From assembly GCA_022316685.1 (NCBI GenBank), contig JAKJHU010000056.1:1355872-1419871 (forward strand): 64,000 bases of DNA, given 5' to 3'. Positions 48,066 to 60,980 of the stretch are shown here, in pieces. Position 1 is the stretch's first letter, and the number at the start of each line of letters is the position of its first letter. The stretch comes from Progne subis subis (taxonomy: Eukaryota > Chordata > Aves > Passeriformes > Hirundinidae). The position numbers were made by a program, and so were the translations under genes. Below the pieces are notes generated by a model that worked only from the letters and a program-made list of their open reading frames with translations, was not told where the DNA came from and did no database searches.

Positions 48066-48907
48066 CCTAAATAAATGCCTCCACTGCATCCCCACGGGGG
48101 GTCTGTGGCAGAGAAACCCTCACACAGTCTTCGCCAAGCCTTGGTGACTGTTCAGTGCTGGAAAATATTGTCCTGGAAGGCAAAACAGAGCAACTTTTGG
48201 TTTCCCATATTCCCTGTCGCCCTGTTCTGCGTGACATTCCATGTAGATGAGGCTTCTTTTAATCCCAAGGCAAGGTTCTTGTGGCATCCTCCAGCTTGGG
48301 GTGCTTTGCTCCTTCATTTTCAGAGCCACGAGGAGTGCCAGGAGAGTGGCACTTGTGCTTTTGGCTCCTGAAGCTCAGCTGCAGAGGAGGCGTTGATGGA
48401 AGCTGAAGTGACCTCAGCCGACCCGAGCCGCACATCCGCAGCCTCACCCAGCGTCTGCAGAGCACGGCCACTCTCCCTCCCAGCCCAGAAACCCCCAGCC
48501 CTGGCTGCTCTGAAAGGCTCTGTCTCCTCTGCCTGCTCCTGTGACCATCAAGAGGGATTTTTGAGCCTTTATCCTAACCCACAGATGCATTTCTCTAACA
48601 TTTTCACTGAGCACAAAGGCAATACTTAACACGAAACATTTGGTGAGGGGTGCAATGGAAGAGGAAGGTTTGGGCAAGCTTGCTTTTTTCCCTCTCAGGT
48701 TTTGACTGGATTTTGTCCATCTTTGGACCAAAGGTTCCCCTCTCTCCCCTGGTGAATTCACCCTAGGTGAATACATATTTATGTTAAGATTTAAGCTAAA
48801 TAAGTATGTGTGTTAAGGTTTAGATTGTGTAGCTGTACGTGTGGCACGCAGGCTCTTGCTACCAATGTCAGTACAGTTATCAGAATATTGATAAATAATA
48901 AATAATC

Positions 48908-48926
48908 TTTATATATATATATATAA
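48908..48926. repeat. (TA)n microsatellite
   Basis: About nine TA units in an AT-rich neighbourhood that also holds aataaataataaataatc just upstream. Confidence 0.9.
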
Positions 48927-48989
48927 AGTGTATTTATACCTAGATTAAAACCACATCTGAGGTGTTGTGGTGACACAACACCTCAGACT

Positions 48990-49092
48990 GAGGTGGACAA
49001 GCACCAAAACCCAGGGATGGAGATGACTTGGCCAGTGACCAGCATGTAGACCTCAGTTTCCCTTGAATAAAAGAGGGATGGAGGGATTCCTT
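48990..49092 (+). mobile_element. Possible MIR-like SINE relic
   Basis: The text 'gatgacttggccagtgacca', then 'gacctcagtttcccttgaat', then 'aaaagagggatggagggatt' parallels the MIR blocks 'tgaccttgggcaagt', 'cctcagtttcctcatctgta' and 'aaatggggat'. Only one of the blocks (cctcagtttcc) is strong. Confidence 0.35.
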
Positions 49093-52084
49093 GGGCTGGT
49101 GGTTTTTACACCTTCTGACAGAGCAATAACCTGGCTGAGATATTACCTGGGCTGCAGTCAGCAGGAGACCTGGGGAAAAATCACCACCAAACTACATCTC
49201 CCCTTCCCCAAAATCCTTTAAAAATGATTGCTGGAGCCAGTCACAAATTAAAATCACACTGAGGCCTGCTGTTGGATGCCAGGAATAATAGACTTTGGTT
49301 TCAAGGTCTGCCAAGGAGTCATTTCATGGCTACCATCATCCCAAAATGCCTTTGAGCCTTAGGGTAAAAGTGACTTGTCCACCATGAATAATCAAAGGAA
49401 ATTTGGAGAGTTTCCTTTGTTCCTGAGGGCATTCTGTGGGTATTCCCCTGGATCCAGCTGATGGGTCTGCTTTCCTTGCTGGGCATGCCTTCCTACCTCT
49501 GCCCAGAGCCTGCCCTGCAGCCAGGGCTCAAACTGCAGCTGCAGCGTGGATTCAGCCCTGAGTGCTCTCATGGGCCCAGACCAGGCTGCTCCTGGAGAGC
49601 CCTGGCTCAGGTGACATCCCAGCTTGGCCTCAGCCAAAAGCTGCTGGGTGTCAGTCTCTGGGGTCAAGCAAAGCAGGGCTCTAGCCTGCTGTTGTCACTT
49701 CAGTCTCGCTGTCACAGCATCCAGCATCCCCTCCAGGGAGCACCAGTGCCAGAAGGAGCAGTGGGTCACAAAGGGATGGTTAAAACACAAGGAAAGGAAG
49801 GGTGGGATTTGGGATTTGGCACATACTGTGGGTTTGGGCAGCTCCTTTCCTCTTCGCCCAGCGGGAAAGGAGTCCCTGTCTCCATCCCCCAGCCCACAGG
49901 GACGTTACCTGGCCTCATCACCGGGCTGCAACCCAACTAACAACACACATTCAAGCCCTGTGTGAATGCTTTCAGGCAGACATGGGCTCCTGCAGCTCTC
50001 CTGGCTGCTGCTCAGAGGTGATGAGGGACCAGGCAAATGTCCAGAGGTGTCATGGGGGTGTGCAAAGTGCTGCTCAAACCCAGCAGGAGATGAGCACTGC
50101 ATTGCCCCTGCCCAGCCTGTCCCTCAGACACCAGGCAGGACTCCCATGGAGCACCCAGGAGCTAGAAGGGCACAATGAGGGTTCCCAGAGCAGTAGGACA
50201 CCAACAGGATAAACCCTCAGCCAGTTTAGCCTTGCCAAGCTCTCTAGGCTCAAGCTGCTGAGCTGCTTCTCCTCCAGCGAGTCTCAGATCTTCCACAAGA
50301 TTAAACTGTAAGAAACTCCCCTCTTCTTGTCCCCTTCACTGGTTTGGGGTTCCCCAGACCCCCATTTTAGATTATTCCAGTTTGAGGGAGCCTTGGGAGG
50401 CAAAGTGCAGCTGTAGACCTGGAGTGACCCACCCAAAACAGAAAGTTCTGCTTGTAGAGACACAACCTGACCTGTAGCAGGGACACAGGATGGGAATTTG
50501 TCCAGAGGTCAAGAGGAGCTGGCTGTTGTGATTTTTTACCTCTTCATCTGTCAGTATCATACTCATTCTTGGCAGGATTTTTAATGGAAAACCTGATTGG
50601 TTTGAATACAGAGCTGGAATGATACGATGATTTCCCACAAAATCTTCCCATCACAGCTGCAGAGGAAGCTCCTGATCCCCCAGGTCAGACCCAGCTGGTC
50701 ACCACAGTGTCCTGAGGTGATGTCTGGCAGTGCCAACTCCAAGCTGCCTCTGCTTTCAGAGGGAACAGACAGCCCTGTTCCATGGCCAGGAGGTCAGAGA
50801 AGGGACCTGGAGGACAAATGAAACTCTCCTAACTCTGATATCACATCAGCATCATGCTCCAGGGTTTGTTCAGACCTTAAACACTGAAGCTTTCTCAATT
50901 TTAAATATGAGAAGGGAAATTCTGGAGGGCATGTGTGCGATGAGTATCCCACACACAACCTGCTTAATTGGACTCTGAACTGATAATGAATCAAATCAGA
51001 AAAGCCAGGTAAAGGAAATGTTTTAATCATTCTTTCTGGACCCAGACCTATCACATATTGGTGACTCATTTGGTCCTTGCACTGTCTCAGCCTGGCTTTA
51101 CTTTCACCACACAAGGCCAACGTTTGGGCTCCGCTCCTCTGACCTGGCAGCGGTTCACATCCAAAGCAGCAGCCTCATGCTCTGTGGACACAGGTGGAAT
51201 ATAGAGGCCAGCCAAGAGATTCCAGGGCACAAAAGCACAATCCAAATGCCCTGTAGTGGTTGGAAGTGCTCAGCTGCTTTGGGCCAGAGTCCCAAGCAGA
51301 AAGCTCAGCAAGGAAAGGGAGGCATTCCAACAGGAGCATTTCGGAGAGCTTCTCTTTGGCTTCCTCTCTGCAGAAAGTGGGTCCTGGCTCACCTGAGGCA
51401 CCCCAGCCACATGTGTGGGCAGCTTTACAGCAGCCAGGAGATTAAATCCAGCCCTTGATTATCCACATGAAACCTGAGTTCCTCCAGCAGACACACTGCA
51501 GGGCTTGTGGCACGCGGATGAGGCACCTGGAGTCCAGCCGGCTGTGGCTGGGGTTTGCACACACAAAACACACTGGCTAAACATCACCAAAATCTTCCCA
51601 CCAGCTGATTCCCACTGATTCCCACTGCTCCCTTCCCTTGACTTCAGCATTCCCAGCAGGACTCCTGTGAGTCTTGCTATCAACAATCTTTACATGAAGA
51701 GCTGTTGCCCAGTCCAAAACTCTGCTGGGTTGAAGAAAGTGGCCAACAATTAGACCCAACAATATCAATCAGCTCGAGTGTGGCAGCAGTCTTTAAAAAC
51801 ACGGTGACTGCCACTTCTGTTTAAGAAGTTGTTTGTGTGGTATTTCCCTCTGGGTGCCTTTTCCTTGTCAGTGCACTTGTTTTGAAACCACAAATTTGCT
51901 CCTGAGAACAGATGGTGACTGGGGGCTCTTTCAAGCCGGCTGTGAGGAGAACCTGGCCAAGGCCTGAACTTCTGGGGCATTCTTCCTATCTGCAGGGTCT
52001 TTCCTTCCCCTCGGCAGCAGCTGAAGAAGACCCATGTCTGATAGAGAATAAAAGTAAAATAAAGATCTGCCCTGCAAAGTTCCC
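49093..52084. other. Unannotated non-coding stretch
   Basis: No family repeat or exon recognised in 3 kb. A 159-codon plus-strand frame (49461-49940) overlaps two other plus frames of 113 and 136 codons in a GC-rich stretch and resembles nothing known to me. A 12-bp tandem (gattcccact twice) sits near 51606. Confidence 0.5.
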
Positions 52085-52138
52085 ACTTGCCAGATGGACT
52101 TTAAGATCTCTTACAACCCAAACCTGTGATTCTATAGT
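52085..52138 (+). mobile_element. CR1 tail remnant
   Basis: The last ~50 bases of a CR1-type terminus: 'gatggactttaagatctctt', 'acaacccaaacctgtgattc', 'tatag'. The 5' side stops abruptly, so either a very short truncation or the end of a more decayed copy. Confidence 0.6.
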
Positions 52139-54854
52139 GCCAAGGAGAACTCTGTGTGGCCAAAGACTAAAGGAAAAGCCCAGGGTGTGGGAAGGGCTGG
52201 GTTTGCCAGGATTCCATGGAGCACGCAAGGCCACAGCAAAAAGTGCCCTCCATGCACACAAACACACTGCTCTCCTAGTCAGGACCTCAACCCGACATCA
52301 AATCACTCTCACTGGGGTTTTTATTGGCCTGGCAGCACACCTTGTTTAGCTACAGAGCCAGCTCCTGGGACGTGATGTCCGGATGTCAAGGTGAGGCTTT
52401 GGAATACCAAAGTTTGCAGTGTGGTCTTGGGTGCTTGGATCCAACCTAAAGAGTGACAAGGAGACCTCATGTGGGGTGTGAGAGCAGAAGGCAAAGTCCC
52501 TTGTGCTGGAGGAACCAGCAGCCCACAGCAGCACCTCACACAGCACTGGCCGCTGTCCCTTGTCCTCACCTCCCAGTCCTCACACATGTCCAGTGCCACA
52601 GCTCCTCTGCCTGGATCCATCCCTGCTGTGAGCATCTCTGTAAGGAGTGCAGCACCCAGATTTGCCTTTGGAAAGAGACAAGTCCCTGCAGAGAGCGATT
52701 CTCAGCCTTGAGAGCAGCCTCCTGCAGAGATGTTACTTTGCTTTGCACTTGGGGACTGTGCTTGCAGTTGTTTCCCTCAGTTAAGCGCTCATACTACATG
52801 GCTAAATCAGGATCTGTGGCCTGTAATGTAGATTTTGTCATCCTCTAAACCTTGCCTTTAGGGGAGTGAGGACACCTCACGAGCAGGCCAGCAGCAACAA
52901 ACTCCACACTTCCTCCATGCACAAAGACCCTTCCTCCATCGAGCTTCTCTCCCTTAGAGAAGTTTCAGCCAGGCAAAACTTCACCCCAGATGGCTCTAGG
53001 GAGGCCAGGAAGTTCTGCAAATACCATATGTTGAGATTAATAGCCATGCTCACCAATAACAGGTAATGTGACCTGACAGGTATTGATTGGGCAGCACGGT
53101 GTCACATTTGCTCTCTATGTAGGACACCCAGGCACAAGTGTTTCACATAACTGTGTCCCAGCTGAGCATCCTGAGCGCAGGGCATCCCTTCTGGGTCCCT
53201 TCCTCTGCCTCCCTGGCCAGCTCTCACCCCAGCCAAGAGATCACCTTCATTAGTGTCCAGCACTAATGACAGTCCTGTTGATGTCTGGGGCAGGGAAATT
53301 GGCATTTTTCAAAGTGGAATCATAAGGTCATGTGTCTGTTTTTAGTCCACGTCCACATCTTCCCCTCCCCTCTCGCCCAAGCCCCTTTTACATTTGCTCT
53401 GCTTGTGGGGAAAATGGGAAATGAGCTGGGGATGAAGGGGGGCTGCAACAACTGAGGTGAGCGTGCTTGGGTGGGACAGACTTGGACTGGGGAAGATGTG
53501 GGATGGGAAAGGTTTTTGGCCAGTAGGGTTGAGAGATGTGAATTTTAGGTTTAGAGTGGTGAGAAGGAGGGTGGTGGGACAGGACACTATGGGATGTCCT
53601 TGCCAGGATGTTCTCTGAGAGCAAGGATATGTACCTGCCATCAATCCCTCACCTCTCCACCCCTCCAAATCTCCATCTCTCCAGATCTCCACCCCTACAT
53701 CCCACCACCCTTGCAGCCCTCCATCCTTCCATCCCTCCATGCACACACACAGAGGAATGATGTCCCACTGCCCCGCAAGGAGCAGTGAGATCCCCATCTT
53801 ACCACTATTTTTAACCTCCAGAACAGTGCTAAAAATGTCCCATGCAGTGGTTTCACCGTTGAGTGAAGGCTCTGCCTGTGCACCTTCCCCCACTGCCTGG
53901 GCACATGTCAGGAATGAGCTCTTGGTTTGGCATTTCCATTAAACCACCTCATTGTGCCATTTTTTTCTCCTTTCTCACTCCCCTCTCTCCAACCACAATA
54001 ACCTTCAAGCCATCTTGTGAAGGAAGAGGAACTCATGTTGATATTTCTTTTTTTTTTTTCCTTTCTCTTGGGGTTCCTCAAATGATTAATAGAGAATATG
54101 GGACTTGTGCACTTCCCACTTAGGAAAAACCGAAATAGGTCTACGGGGAAATTCTTTGGGTTCCATCTTGCAAAGTTAAGCAGATAATCCCAGAAACTGG
54201 GAGTCCTGGATCTGTCTTCTGAATGAAGAAAACTAGAGCTTCACCTCCACCAGAGGAGGTTGTGTTTTGTACAGCAATAGCAACACAGGACAAACAACTT
54301 TTTTTTCCTGATGGTTTTATAAGCAGCCAGAAAACAGGAAGAATTTTTCATGACAAGTTTTGCAAAGAAATGTAAGTGGTTTAAGGTTTGCTTTTACAAT
54401 GCCAGGGAGCAGGGGGAGATGGTGGAAAGCAGTAATCTGAAGTATTTCAAGCCACTCAGACATTGTTTAGCTCCTGTATTACCTTCCTGAAGCACTGCAG
54501 ACACCCATGGAAAGGAGAGAAAAATCCAGTCTGGGCTGCTATGCAGAGAAACCTGGTGTTTTACAGTCTGGTTTGCTGTTCCAGGTCCCCAGGATGTGAA
54601 CTCCAGGGATAGGAATGGGTCCTGCTGGAGCTACTGGGCTCTGGGACTCTCAGAAATCATCATTAGCGCTTAATGGTAACAAGGTCATGTTCTCAATATT
54701 AGTTATTGGTGCTATGCCTGATCCAAATCTTGTGTCAAAACACAGGAACCAGAAGACCAAAAAGTCACAATTTCTCCTGATATCTTTAAGTGGTGCAGAT
54801 GAGAGCTGCTCTCAACTTTCCTTAGGGCATTTTATGGCATTAACCTTTTGTGGG
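52139..54854. other. Unannotated non-coding stretch
   Basis: No exon or family repeat recognised. A CTCCA/CATCC-rich segment lies at 53650-53745 and is mirrored by a 183-codon minus-strand frame (53342-53893) rich in W, G and D. This looks compositional. Confidence 0.45.
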
Positions 54855-54940
54855 CTTGGCAATGTTGGGTTAAGAGTTGGACTCATGGATCTTAGAGGTC
54901 TTTCCCAATCTTGGTGATTTTGTGTTTCTACAATCATAAG
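54855..54940 (+). mobile_element. CR1 LINE 3'-end remnant
   Basis: Reads 'gggttaagagttggactcat', 'ggatcttagaggtctttccc', 'aatcttggtgattttgtgtt', 'tctacaatca'. This matches the CR1 variant ending in '...ttggactcgatgatcttaaaggtcttttccaacctta...gattctgtgattct'. The wording differs from the other CR1 tails here, suggesting a different subfamily. Confidence 0.7.
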
Positions 54941-54959
54941 GCTGAAGAAAAGACACATT

Positions 54960-55115
54960 GAAGCTGTGATTTTCGGATTGCAGACAGTGAGCAGCTCATT
55001 AGCATCCTCGTTAAACTCACTGCTGGATGGTGATATTAATATGAGTGATTAACAACATTATGGATATTTTAGCATTAGGAAATTAAAAAAATGAGTCATT
55101 GGTCATTTCCCAGAC
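54960..55115. other. AT-rich candidate conserved non-coding segment
   Basis: Dense TAAT-type motifs (agcagctcattagcatcctc, gatattaatatgagtgatta, cattaggaaattaaa), no simple repeat and no frame. Enhancer-like in texture only. Confidence 0.2.
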
Positions 55116-55242
55116 TGCAAGGTTGCTTCAAGTTTAGCAAACTTATATGTTCCAGCTTTTAAGTTTTTTCTGCCCAAAAGAGAGGCCTCAACCGCTTCTT
55201 TTAAAAAATTGAAAGAAAATTTCCAGGGTCTGGGAAATATAT

Positions 55243-55352
55243 ATTAAAAAAAGAAAACAAAAACAAAACAAAACCAAACAACAACAACAACACCACCCCA
55301 CAAACAACAACAAAAACAACAACAAAAATTAAAAAAACCAAACAACCCAAGA
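55243..55352 (+). repeat. A-rich (CAA)n / (CAAAA)n simple repeat
   Basis: About 110 bp of A with spaced C, no G after the first bases (aacaacaacaacaac and aacaaaaacaac cores). It explains the VVFVVVCGVVLLL string in the 165-codon minus-strand frame at 55244-55741. Confidence 0.93.
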
Positions 55353-56374
55353 GATGACAGCCTGGGAGCCTTGAATCCTGCCACGGCAAAGATCAAAACA
55401 CTGGATTCCTGTACTGCAGTCTTGATTACGGGATGCTCCAGTGGTTTATTTTGCCTTGCAGAATGTTTGTTGAAGGGAGGAGAGTTTCTCATGGATGTGT
55501 CCCGGAGCTCTGTGTGTGCATGGTGCATGTTGGAGAGGAAGCTCAGTGTTTTTACCCGCTGTGTTTGGCTTGTGTGAAAACAAAGGGAAACCAGCAGCAT
55601 CGTGTAAAGCTCAGAAGCAAATGGTAAAATTAAAATACAAAGACTCATTCTGGTATAACGCTGTGGGACTGTGCTGAAATCTGCTACACAAGTTGCTCTA
55701 GTCTTAACTTTTTTGTAATTCTGGAAGAGATCAGAGAGCAAAGCTTTACTTCACTAGGTGTTTGGATGTAAGGCTGTGGGGAAAAATCCCTTCCATGCTC
55801 CATTTTTCTTATGCAAAGGAAAAAGAAAGCAACAGCCTGCAGTCAGGACAGGGAGAGATTTCTCTGTTCTGACATGTAAGAGGAACCATTCCCCTCCAAT
55901 GAGACCCTCAGCACAGAAATGGGACAGGGATGGTGGCACAAGCAGGGTGAGCACCTGGACATAAGGCTGGTGGGAAGTGTGGTGGCACAAGTGCCCCAGA
56001 AGCACCAGCACAGCTGATGGGAACTGTTGAGCTGCTTGCACCTGGGATGAAAATTTTGGGCTCTGAGGGGACCCTGTTTGGCACCTCAGCCTCAGCAACA
56101 GACAAATGACACTTGCACAACTTGCTGAGTGATAGGGAATAAGAAACCCTGAAGAAGGATTTTAGAGGTGTGTGCAGCCCTGCTCAAAGCAGTGCAGAGC
56201 CCACCACCCCTTTTCCTGGCCTACATCACCCCCCGGGGCTCCCAGCCTAAAAACCCAAAATGTGCAGCACAATGAAAGCAGAAAATAAGGAGGGAAGAGA
56301 GGGCCATGTCTTACAACCTACCAAACTTAGCATCAAGTATCGAAACTTAGTACCAAGGATGAAGAATTCTGGGG
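55353..56374. other. Unannotated non-coding stretch
   Basis: No exon or family repeat recognised. Minus- and plus-strand frames of 60-114 codons overlap without any domain. Confidence 0.45.
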
Positions 56375-56397
56375 TGGATGGATGGATGAGTAGATGG

Positions 56398-56433
<36 letters not shown>

Positions 56434-56449
56434 ATGGATGGATGGATGG
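56375..56449 (+). repeat. (GGAT)n tetranucleotide microsatellite
   Basis: About 18 GGAT units with two or three point changes (gagtagatgg, ggacgg). It yields a DGWMDGWM pattern in one frame. Confidence 0.95.
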
Positions 56450-56562
56450 GCTGGGTTCAAGAGATCCAGCCTTTGAACTGATTTGGGTTTTGATACACAT
56501 AATGTATGGCCAGGTCCCCGGTTAAATTCAACTGTACCTTTGTCATATGGCTTTGAAAATTA

Positions 56563-56712
56563 TATATATTAAAAATATACACATATGTATACATACATGC
56601 ATATATATACACACATGCACTCACACACACACATACACACATACACACATATATGCATTACATCTATCTATCTATCTATGCACACATACATATATATATA
56701 TATACACACACA
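56563..56712 (+). repeat. Compound TA / CA / TCTA microsatellite cluster
   Basis: 150 bp of alternating purine-pyrimidine repeats in blocks: TA runs (56563-56610), CA with CATA (56611-56650), TCTA (about 56663-56678), TA again (56690-56703), then CA. The blocks differ in unit, so it grew by more than one slippage event. Confidence 0.94.
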
Positions 56713-59299
56713 CTTAAAGACAATTTATTGGGGAAAAAAATTCTCTAAGGCTGTATTACCCCAGAAGTGCTACGGCAGGGCCTGATAATCAGACATTTAA
56801 ATGTGCATTTGGAAGATCATGAGGACTGGAGCAGCCTTAACTCTTCCTTCAGTGACCTCGAGGTTCAGGGCTCTGCATAAGCTTCGTCTGGAAGAGACCC
56901 TCACTGTCCCTCATATAAAGGGAAATTGTACTAACCCAGTTTTTGTAAAGAAAGTAAAGGAACCAGACAATTTTTGCTGTTAATGTGTGTCATTTTGTTG
57001 CAATAGCTACTGCAAACTTTTATGTTTCATTAAAATACATTGAAGAAAGGATGTCAGCCTTATATGACCTACCAGAGCTGGGAGCCAGGGCCAGGATTAG
57101 GACTCCAGTTCTCAGCTCCCACTGCTGGGTTCTCCTTATTAAATGACACCTCATCATTACAATAATGAGATCATCCCTGTTATTTAATTACATTCTCCTT
57201 GTTGCTGCAAATCCTCAGTGTGGCAATCCAAGCACTTGCTTTCTAAGGTTAGCAGGAACACGGAGAAGTGTTTCCTGCCTTGCAAGCGATGTGTATCACT
57301 TGCATCTGGCCTGACATCAGCTTTTTCCTGCTGTGGCCCTGGAAAAGCTGAACTCACGAGCACGCCCGTGCTCTGAGCAGCAACACTGCCAGCACTCACC
57401 TCCGTGTTCAAACCTTCAGATGTGAGTTTAATTCTGTAAACCTGTGGGATTCCTCAAAGGCTGCTCACGCCAGGAAGGCAAAGCATACACAGGATCAAGG
57501 CTCCTGGGGCTACAACACATTTGCTTGTCGCAAAGATGTTGGTTTTTGGGGTGCAAGCCAGGAGAAGGTTCCCTGCTGCAAGGGAGTTTGGACATGATGG
57601 AATCTGACCCTTTGTCCAGCTCTCCTTGGCTTTGTACAAGAGACACTCTCATCTCCATCATGTTAAATCACAGCTCCTGAGAGCGAGGAGTTGTTAGCTC
57701 TGGGAAGACCTGTTGCTTCTTGTGCTTGTACTGCTGTGGCAGAGTCAGGGCAGCTTTTATTACACATAATTTACTCCTGATACGTGGGGGTAAACTTGGG
57801 GTCAAGGGGGAGGACTTGTAAGAAAAAATCTTGTGTGCAGGGCTGGACTCCACCACAACTTCATTTAAGGACCAGGCACAGGGGTGGCAGCAGCAGCAGC
57901 ACCACGGAAGGACGGCACGTTAATCACCACCATTAAAAGTTATTCCGTGAAAAGGAGAGCACTGGAGGAGAAAAGCCTGGGATGACTTCTTGGGTGATGG
58001 CTCCAGGCTGCTCCCAGCTCTGCCTGCAGACTCTCCCAGGGATGGCTGGGGTTGCATTTTTGGCAGCCTCTGCCACCCTGGGCGAGACTGGAGATGGCTG
58101 AGTTTCTGGGTGTGAGGAAAAGGCAGTTGTGCGAGTCACGGCTCGTGCGTGGATCGCTCCCTGCCAGGGCTCCTGCCAGCCCTGGCTACCAGGGCTACCA
58201 GCACTTCCCAGCATGACTCCTGTTTGTCTTGGCACTGTCCCCTTGGGTATGTTGGCATTCCCGGTTATTCAGCCCAGGTTCTGAGGAATGTGTGTGATTT
58301 ACAAGCTGAACATTGTGGCCAAGGAAGAATTTAATCCCAGCTCGGGAACATCTACAAGTTTATGTCTTAATGGCACAAACATTCTTTTATAACTTTTTTC
58401 ACTTCTCGTATCTCAGGAAATTAGGTCTCATCTCGCTTTTACATTCATTTTCGAGATGTGTTTATCTAGGTTGCCTGAGAGATAAACAAGCAAAGCTTCT
58501 TCCTCATTCCAGGTGCTAGTTTTCCATCTCTGCTGTTCCTGGCTGGACGGTGGTGCTTGGTATGCCCGAGCAGATGCCCCAACTTCTCTCTCCCCCAGCC
58601 TTTCACCACTTCATTACAAATTTGCTCCATGCTGTCAGGAAGGAGCCAACAGTTCCCCAGGGCAGGGCTGTGTGTCTGGGTGGACTGGGAGGGTCTAGCA
58701 TACTTTTCAGTGTTTGAATAATTAACAATTAAGTCCTTAATTAATAGCTCGCATATATTTCCACCGGCATCTGAAGAACTTTTCAATGGCTGGGTGAATA
58801 AAGGTTCCTCTCATATTTAAGCCTAGAGTAATAATGCTTGAAGAAAAAAAATCAGAGGCAATCCCTCCTACATCCCTGAGAGATGGGGAGACTTCCCGTT
58901 AGACAGACAGATGCTGCCTTGCCTCCCGACATCTGGAGAAAGGAGCTTTGATGCTGATGGTGGGAAATGTTCTTGGCTTGCTCTGGCTGGATGAGAAACC
59001 GCTGCTATCTGAGACAGACTTTGCCATGTTTGTACTCCCACCAGTCACTGGGACTGCAAAAAAAAAAAAAAAAAAGATGAATTGGGGGAGAAAAGCCACT
59101 CAGCAACTGTGTTAGGATGTGCAGTGGCGGGGGGAAATATCCCGTTAGTATTCCCAGTAAATCTGCAATTGTCCTAATTGCTCAGTTCCTTTGCTTTCTC
59201 TCATCAGTGCGTGAACTTGTGCCCTTGGATGAGTTCAAGCAGTGATGCTAAACACCTGTGAAACATGAAATTGAGGATGGGGAAAAAAAATGCAATTCC
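56713..59299. other. Unannotated non-coding stretch with an A18 run
   Basis: 18 A lie at 59058-59075. An AT-rich segment at 58715-58830 (aattaagtccttaatt inverted repeat, tttaagcctagagtaataatg) looks like candidate conserved non-coding DNA. No exon or family repeat recognised. Frames up to 106 codons. Confidence 0.45.
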
Positions 59300-59402
59300 T
59301 GCAAAAACCCATTTTAACACCACTATCCCCATTTTCCAGAATAGGGAGAAGGGAAGAGGGAATTTTACACACAAACAAGTGCAAAGCCAGCCTTTTACCC
59401 AA
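59300..59402 (-). mobile_element. Possible MIR/L2 3'-end relic
   Basis: Plus-strand text 'ccactatccccattttccag', 'aatagggagaagggaagagg', 'aaagccagcc' parallels 'tattatccccattttacagatgaggaaactgaggc...cacacagccagc'. The first block is good and the rest weak. Confidence 0.35.
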
Positions 59403-60606
59403 GTAGGGTGCTCAGTTTATATGCAAAAAAATCCCTGCTGTGCTAAAAACATCATCTCCCACTAAAAATCAAAGGTAAAACCAGTTTGGTGGAAAATTTC
59501 CAGCCAGTCCAAGTGTCAATTCCCAAACCCTAGTTTAGCTATCCTATGTAGGACAGATAAACCCTTCAGACACTCTTATCCAGAGATAATATGGCCATGT
59601 ACTGCCTCAGACAAACAGGTTGGCTCAAAGTCCAGAGTTTAAAATGTGTTTGACTTCAGTGCAATAAAATCAAAAGGGAAACAAGAAACCTGAAGCAGCA
59701 TCATTAGCCCGTGGTGCTGCTGCCATGAATGTCATATTTGTGTGCCTGGAGTGCAACTGAACTCCTCGGGGTGGTCTTTTATGTACCTGTAAAGCAGTGT
59801 GTACATGTACAGCACTCTGTAAATGAATAATGCACAGCAATAACCCTTAATAAAATAGGCTGGATGTTGGGGCAATTTGGCTGTTCAGCTGGATTGCTGC
59901 TGACAATTCAGAGGTCTGATTTACGGCTTTGAGGTCATTCTGGGAAATATTATACCATGGTTTTGTCATCCTGTTGCCATGTTTTTCTGATTATTTGTAT
60001 ATTTTTATGTTGAGCAAAGCAAGCACCATTCCATTATGCTACAGACTTAAAGTGAGAGGAGGGCGTCACAGTCTTCTTTGTGCTCCAGCTGTTTCTTGCC
60101 AAAGCAGTGGTTTTCCATTTGTGGTCTGTGAGTAATGGTGGGTGTAAAGGCGATTTCAGAAGGGTCTGTAAAAGGATTTATTTTCCCAAAGATCTCCACA
60201 AGCTTCTGGCTTCAACAATATCTCAGAAAATATTGAAACCTATTTTGAAGGTGTCAAGGAGCAGGGCCCTCTTTGTGTTCAGCACCATCATCTGTTTGTG
60301 TCTTGCTTTCCACTTGGATATCTCTCTCTCCAGACCTCTGGATTTCATTTTGGCTTTGTCTGTTCAACAGCAGAGTCCTCTGCTTAGAGCTGCTCTGGTG
60401 GGGTGGTTAGCAGCCTGCAGCACTGGGATGCCTTATGGGACAGTGATTATAACTGATGTTTTCACTATATCTTTACTATATGTTCCTCCATAGAGAGGGA
60501 AATTAAAGGAAATTCCTTGAAGATCTTGGGGTGGACTCCATGAAAGAAACTTAAAAGCCAAACAGTTTCTGCCAATGTGGTTCCCTTTCCTGTTCCCATT
60601 TAATGA
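59403..60606. other. Unannotated non-coding stretch
   Basis: AT-rich unique DNA. A 137-codon plus-strand frame (60080-60493) has no domain I recognise. No repeat family seen. Confidence 0.45.
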
Positions 60607-60622
60607 TTTTTTTTTTTTTTTT
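60607..60622 (+). repeat. T16 homopolymer
   Basis: 16 T directly left of an antisense CR1 fragment. CR1 does not normally end in poly-A, so this run is either independent or grew from the element's degenerate tail. Confidence 0.95.
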
Positions 60623-60980
60623 AAATCATGGAATAATTTGGGTTGGAATGGACTTTTATGATTATTTTTTCCCAGCTTCCCTCTCTGGTGAACAGAGATA
60701 TCTCAGCTAGACCAGGTTGCTCAGAGCACTGTCCAAACTGACCTCGAAGGTTTCCAAGGTTGGGACATCCACCAGCTCTCCTGGTGTCAGTGTTTTACCA
60801 CCATAACTGTAAAAAACTTCTTCCTAATCTCTAGTTTGAATTTACGCTCCTTCATTTTAAGACCATTATGCTTAGTTCTATCACTACAGGCCCTACTAAA
60901 AAGCTTTTGCCCCATGTTTCTTCTATGCCTCCTTTAAGTCATGAAAGGCCTTCCCAGAGCCTTCATTTCTCCACAGGTTG
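60623..60980 (-). mobile_element. CR1 LINE, ~350 bp, antisense
   Basis: Plus-strand text runs 'aatcatggaataatttgggt', 'tggaatggac', 'agctagaccaggttgctcag', 'aaggtttccaaggttgggac', 'aaaaaacttcttcctaatct', 'tagttctatcactacaggcc', 'ctactaaaaagcttttgccc', and 'cctcctttaagtcatgaaag'. This is the reverse complement of the CR1-C/F-like 3' region. It is moderately diverged, 5'-truncated and without a reading frame. Confidence 0.9.

Noticed and set aside
53342..53893. 183-codon minus-strand frame with W/G/D-rich middle
   Set aside because: The unusual middle comes from a local CTCCA/CATCC-rich segment; nothing else supports coding.
55244..55741. 165-codon minus-strand frame ending in a V/C/F-rich, membrane-like string
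   Set aside because: The hydrophobic end is the complement of a CAA-rich simple repeat.
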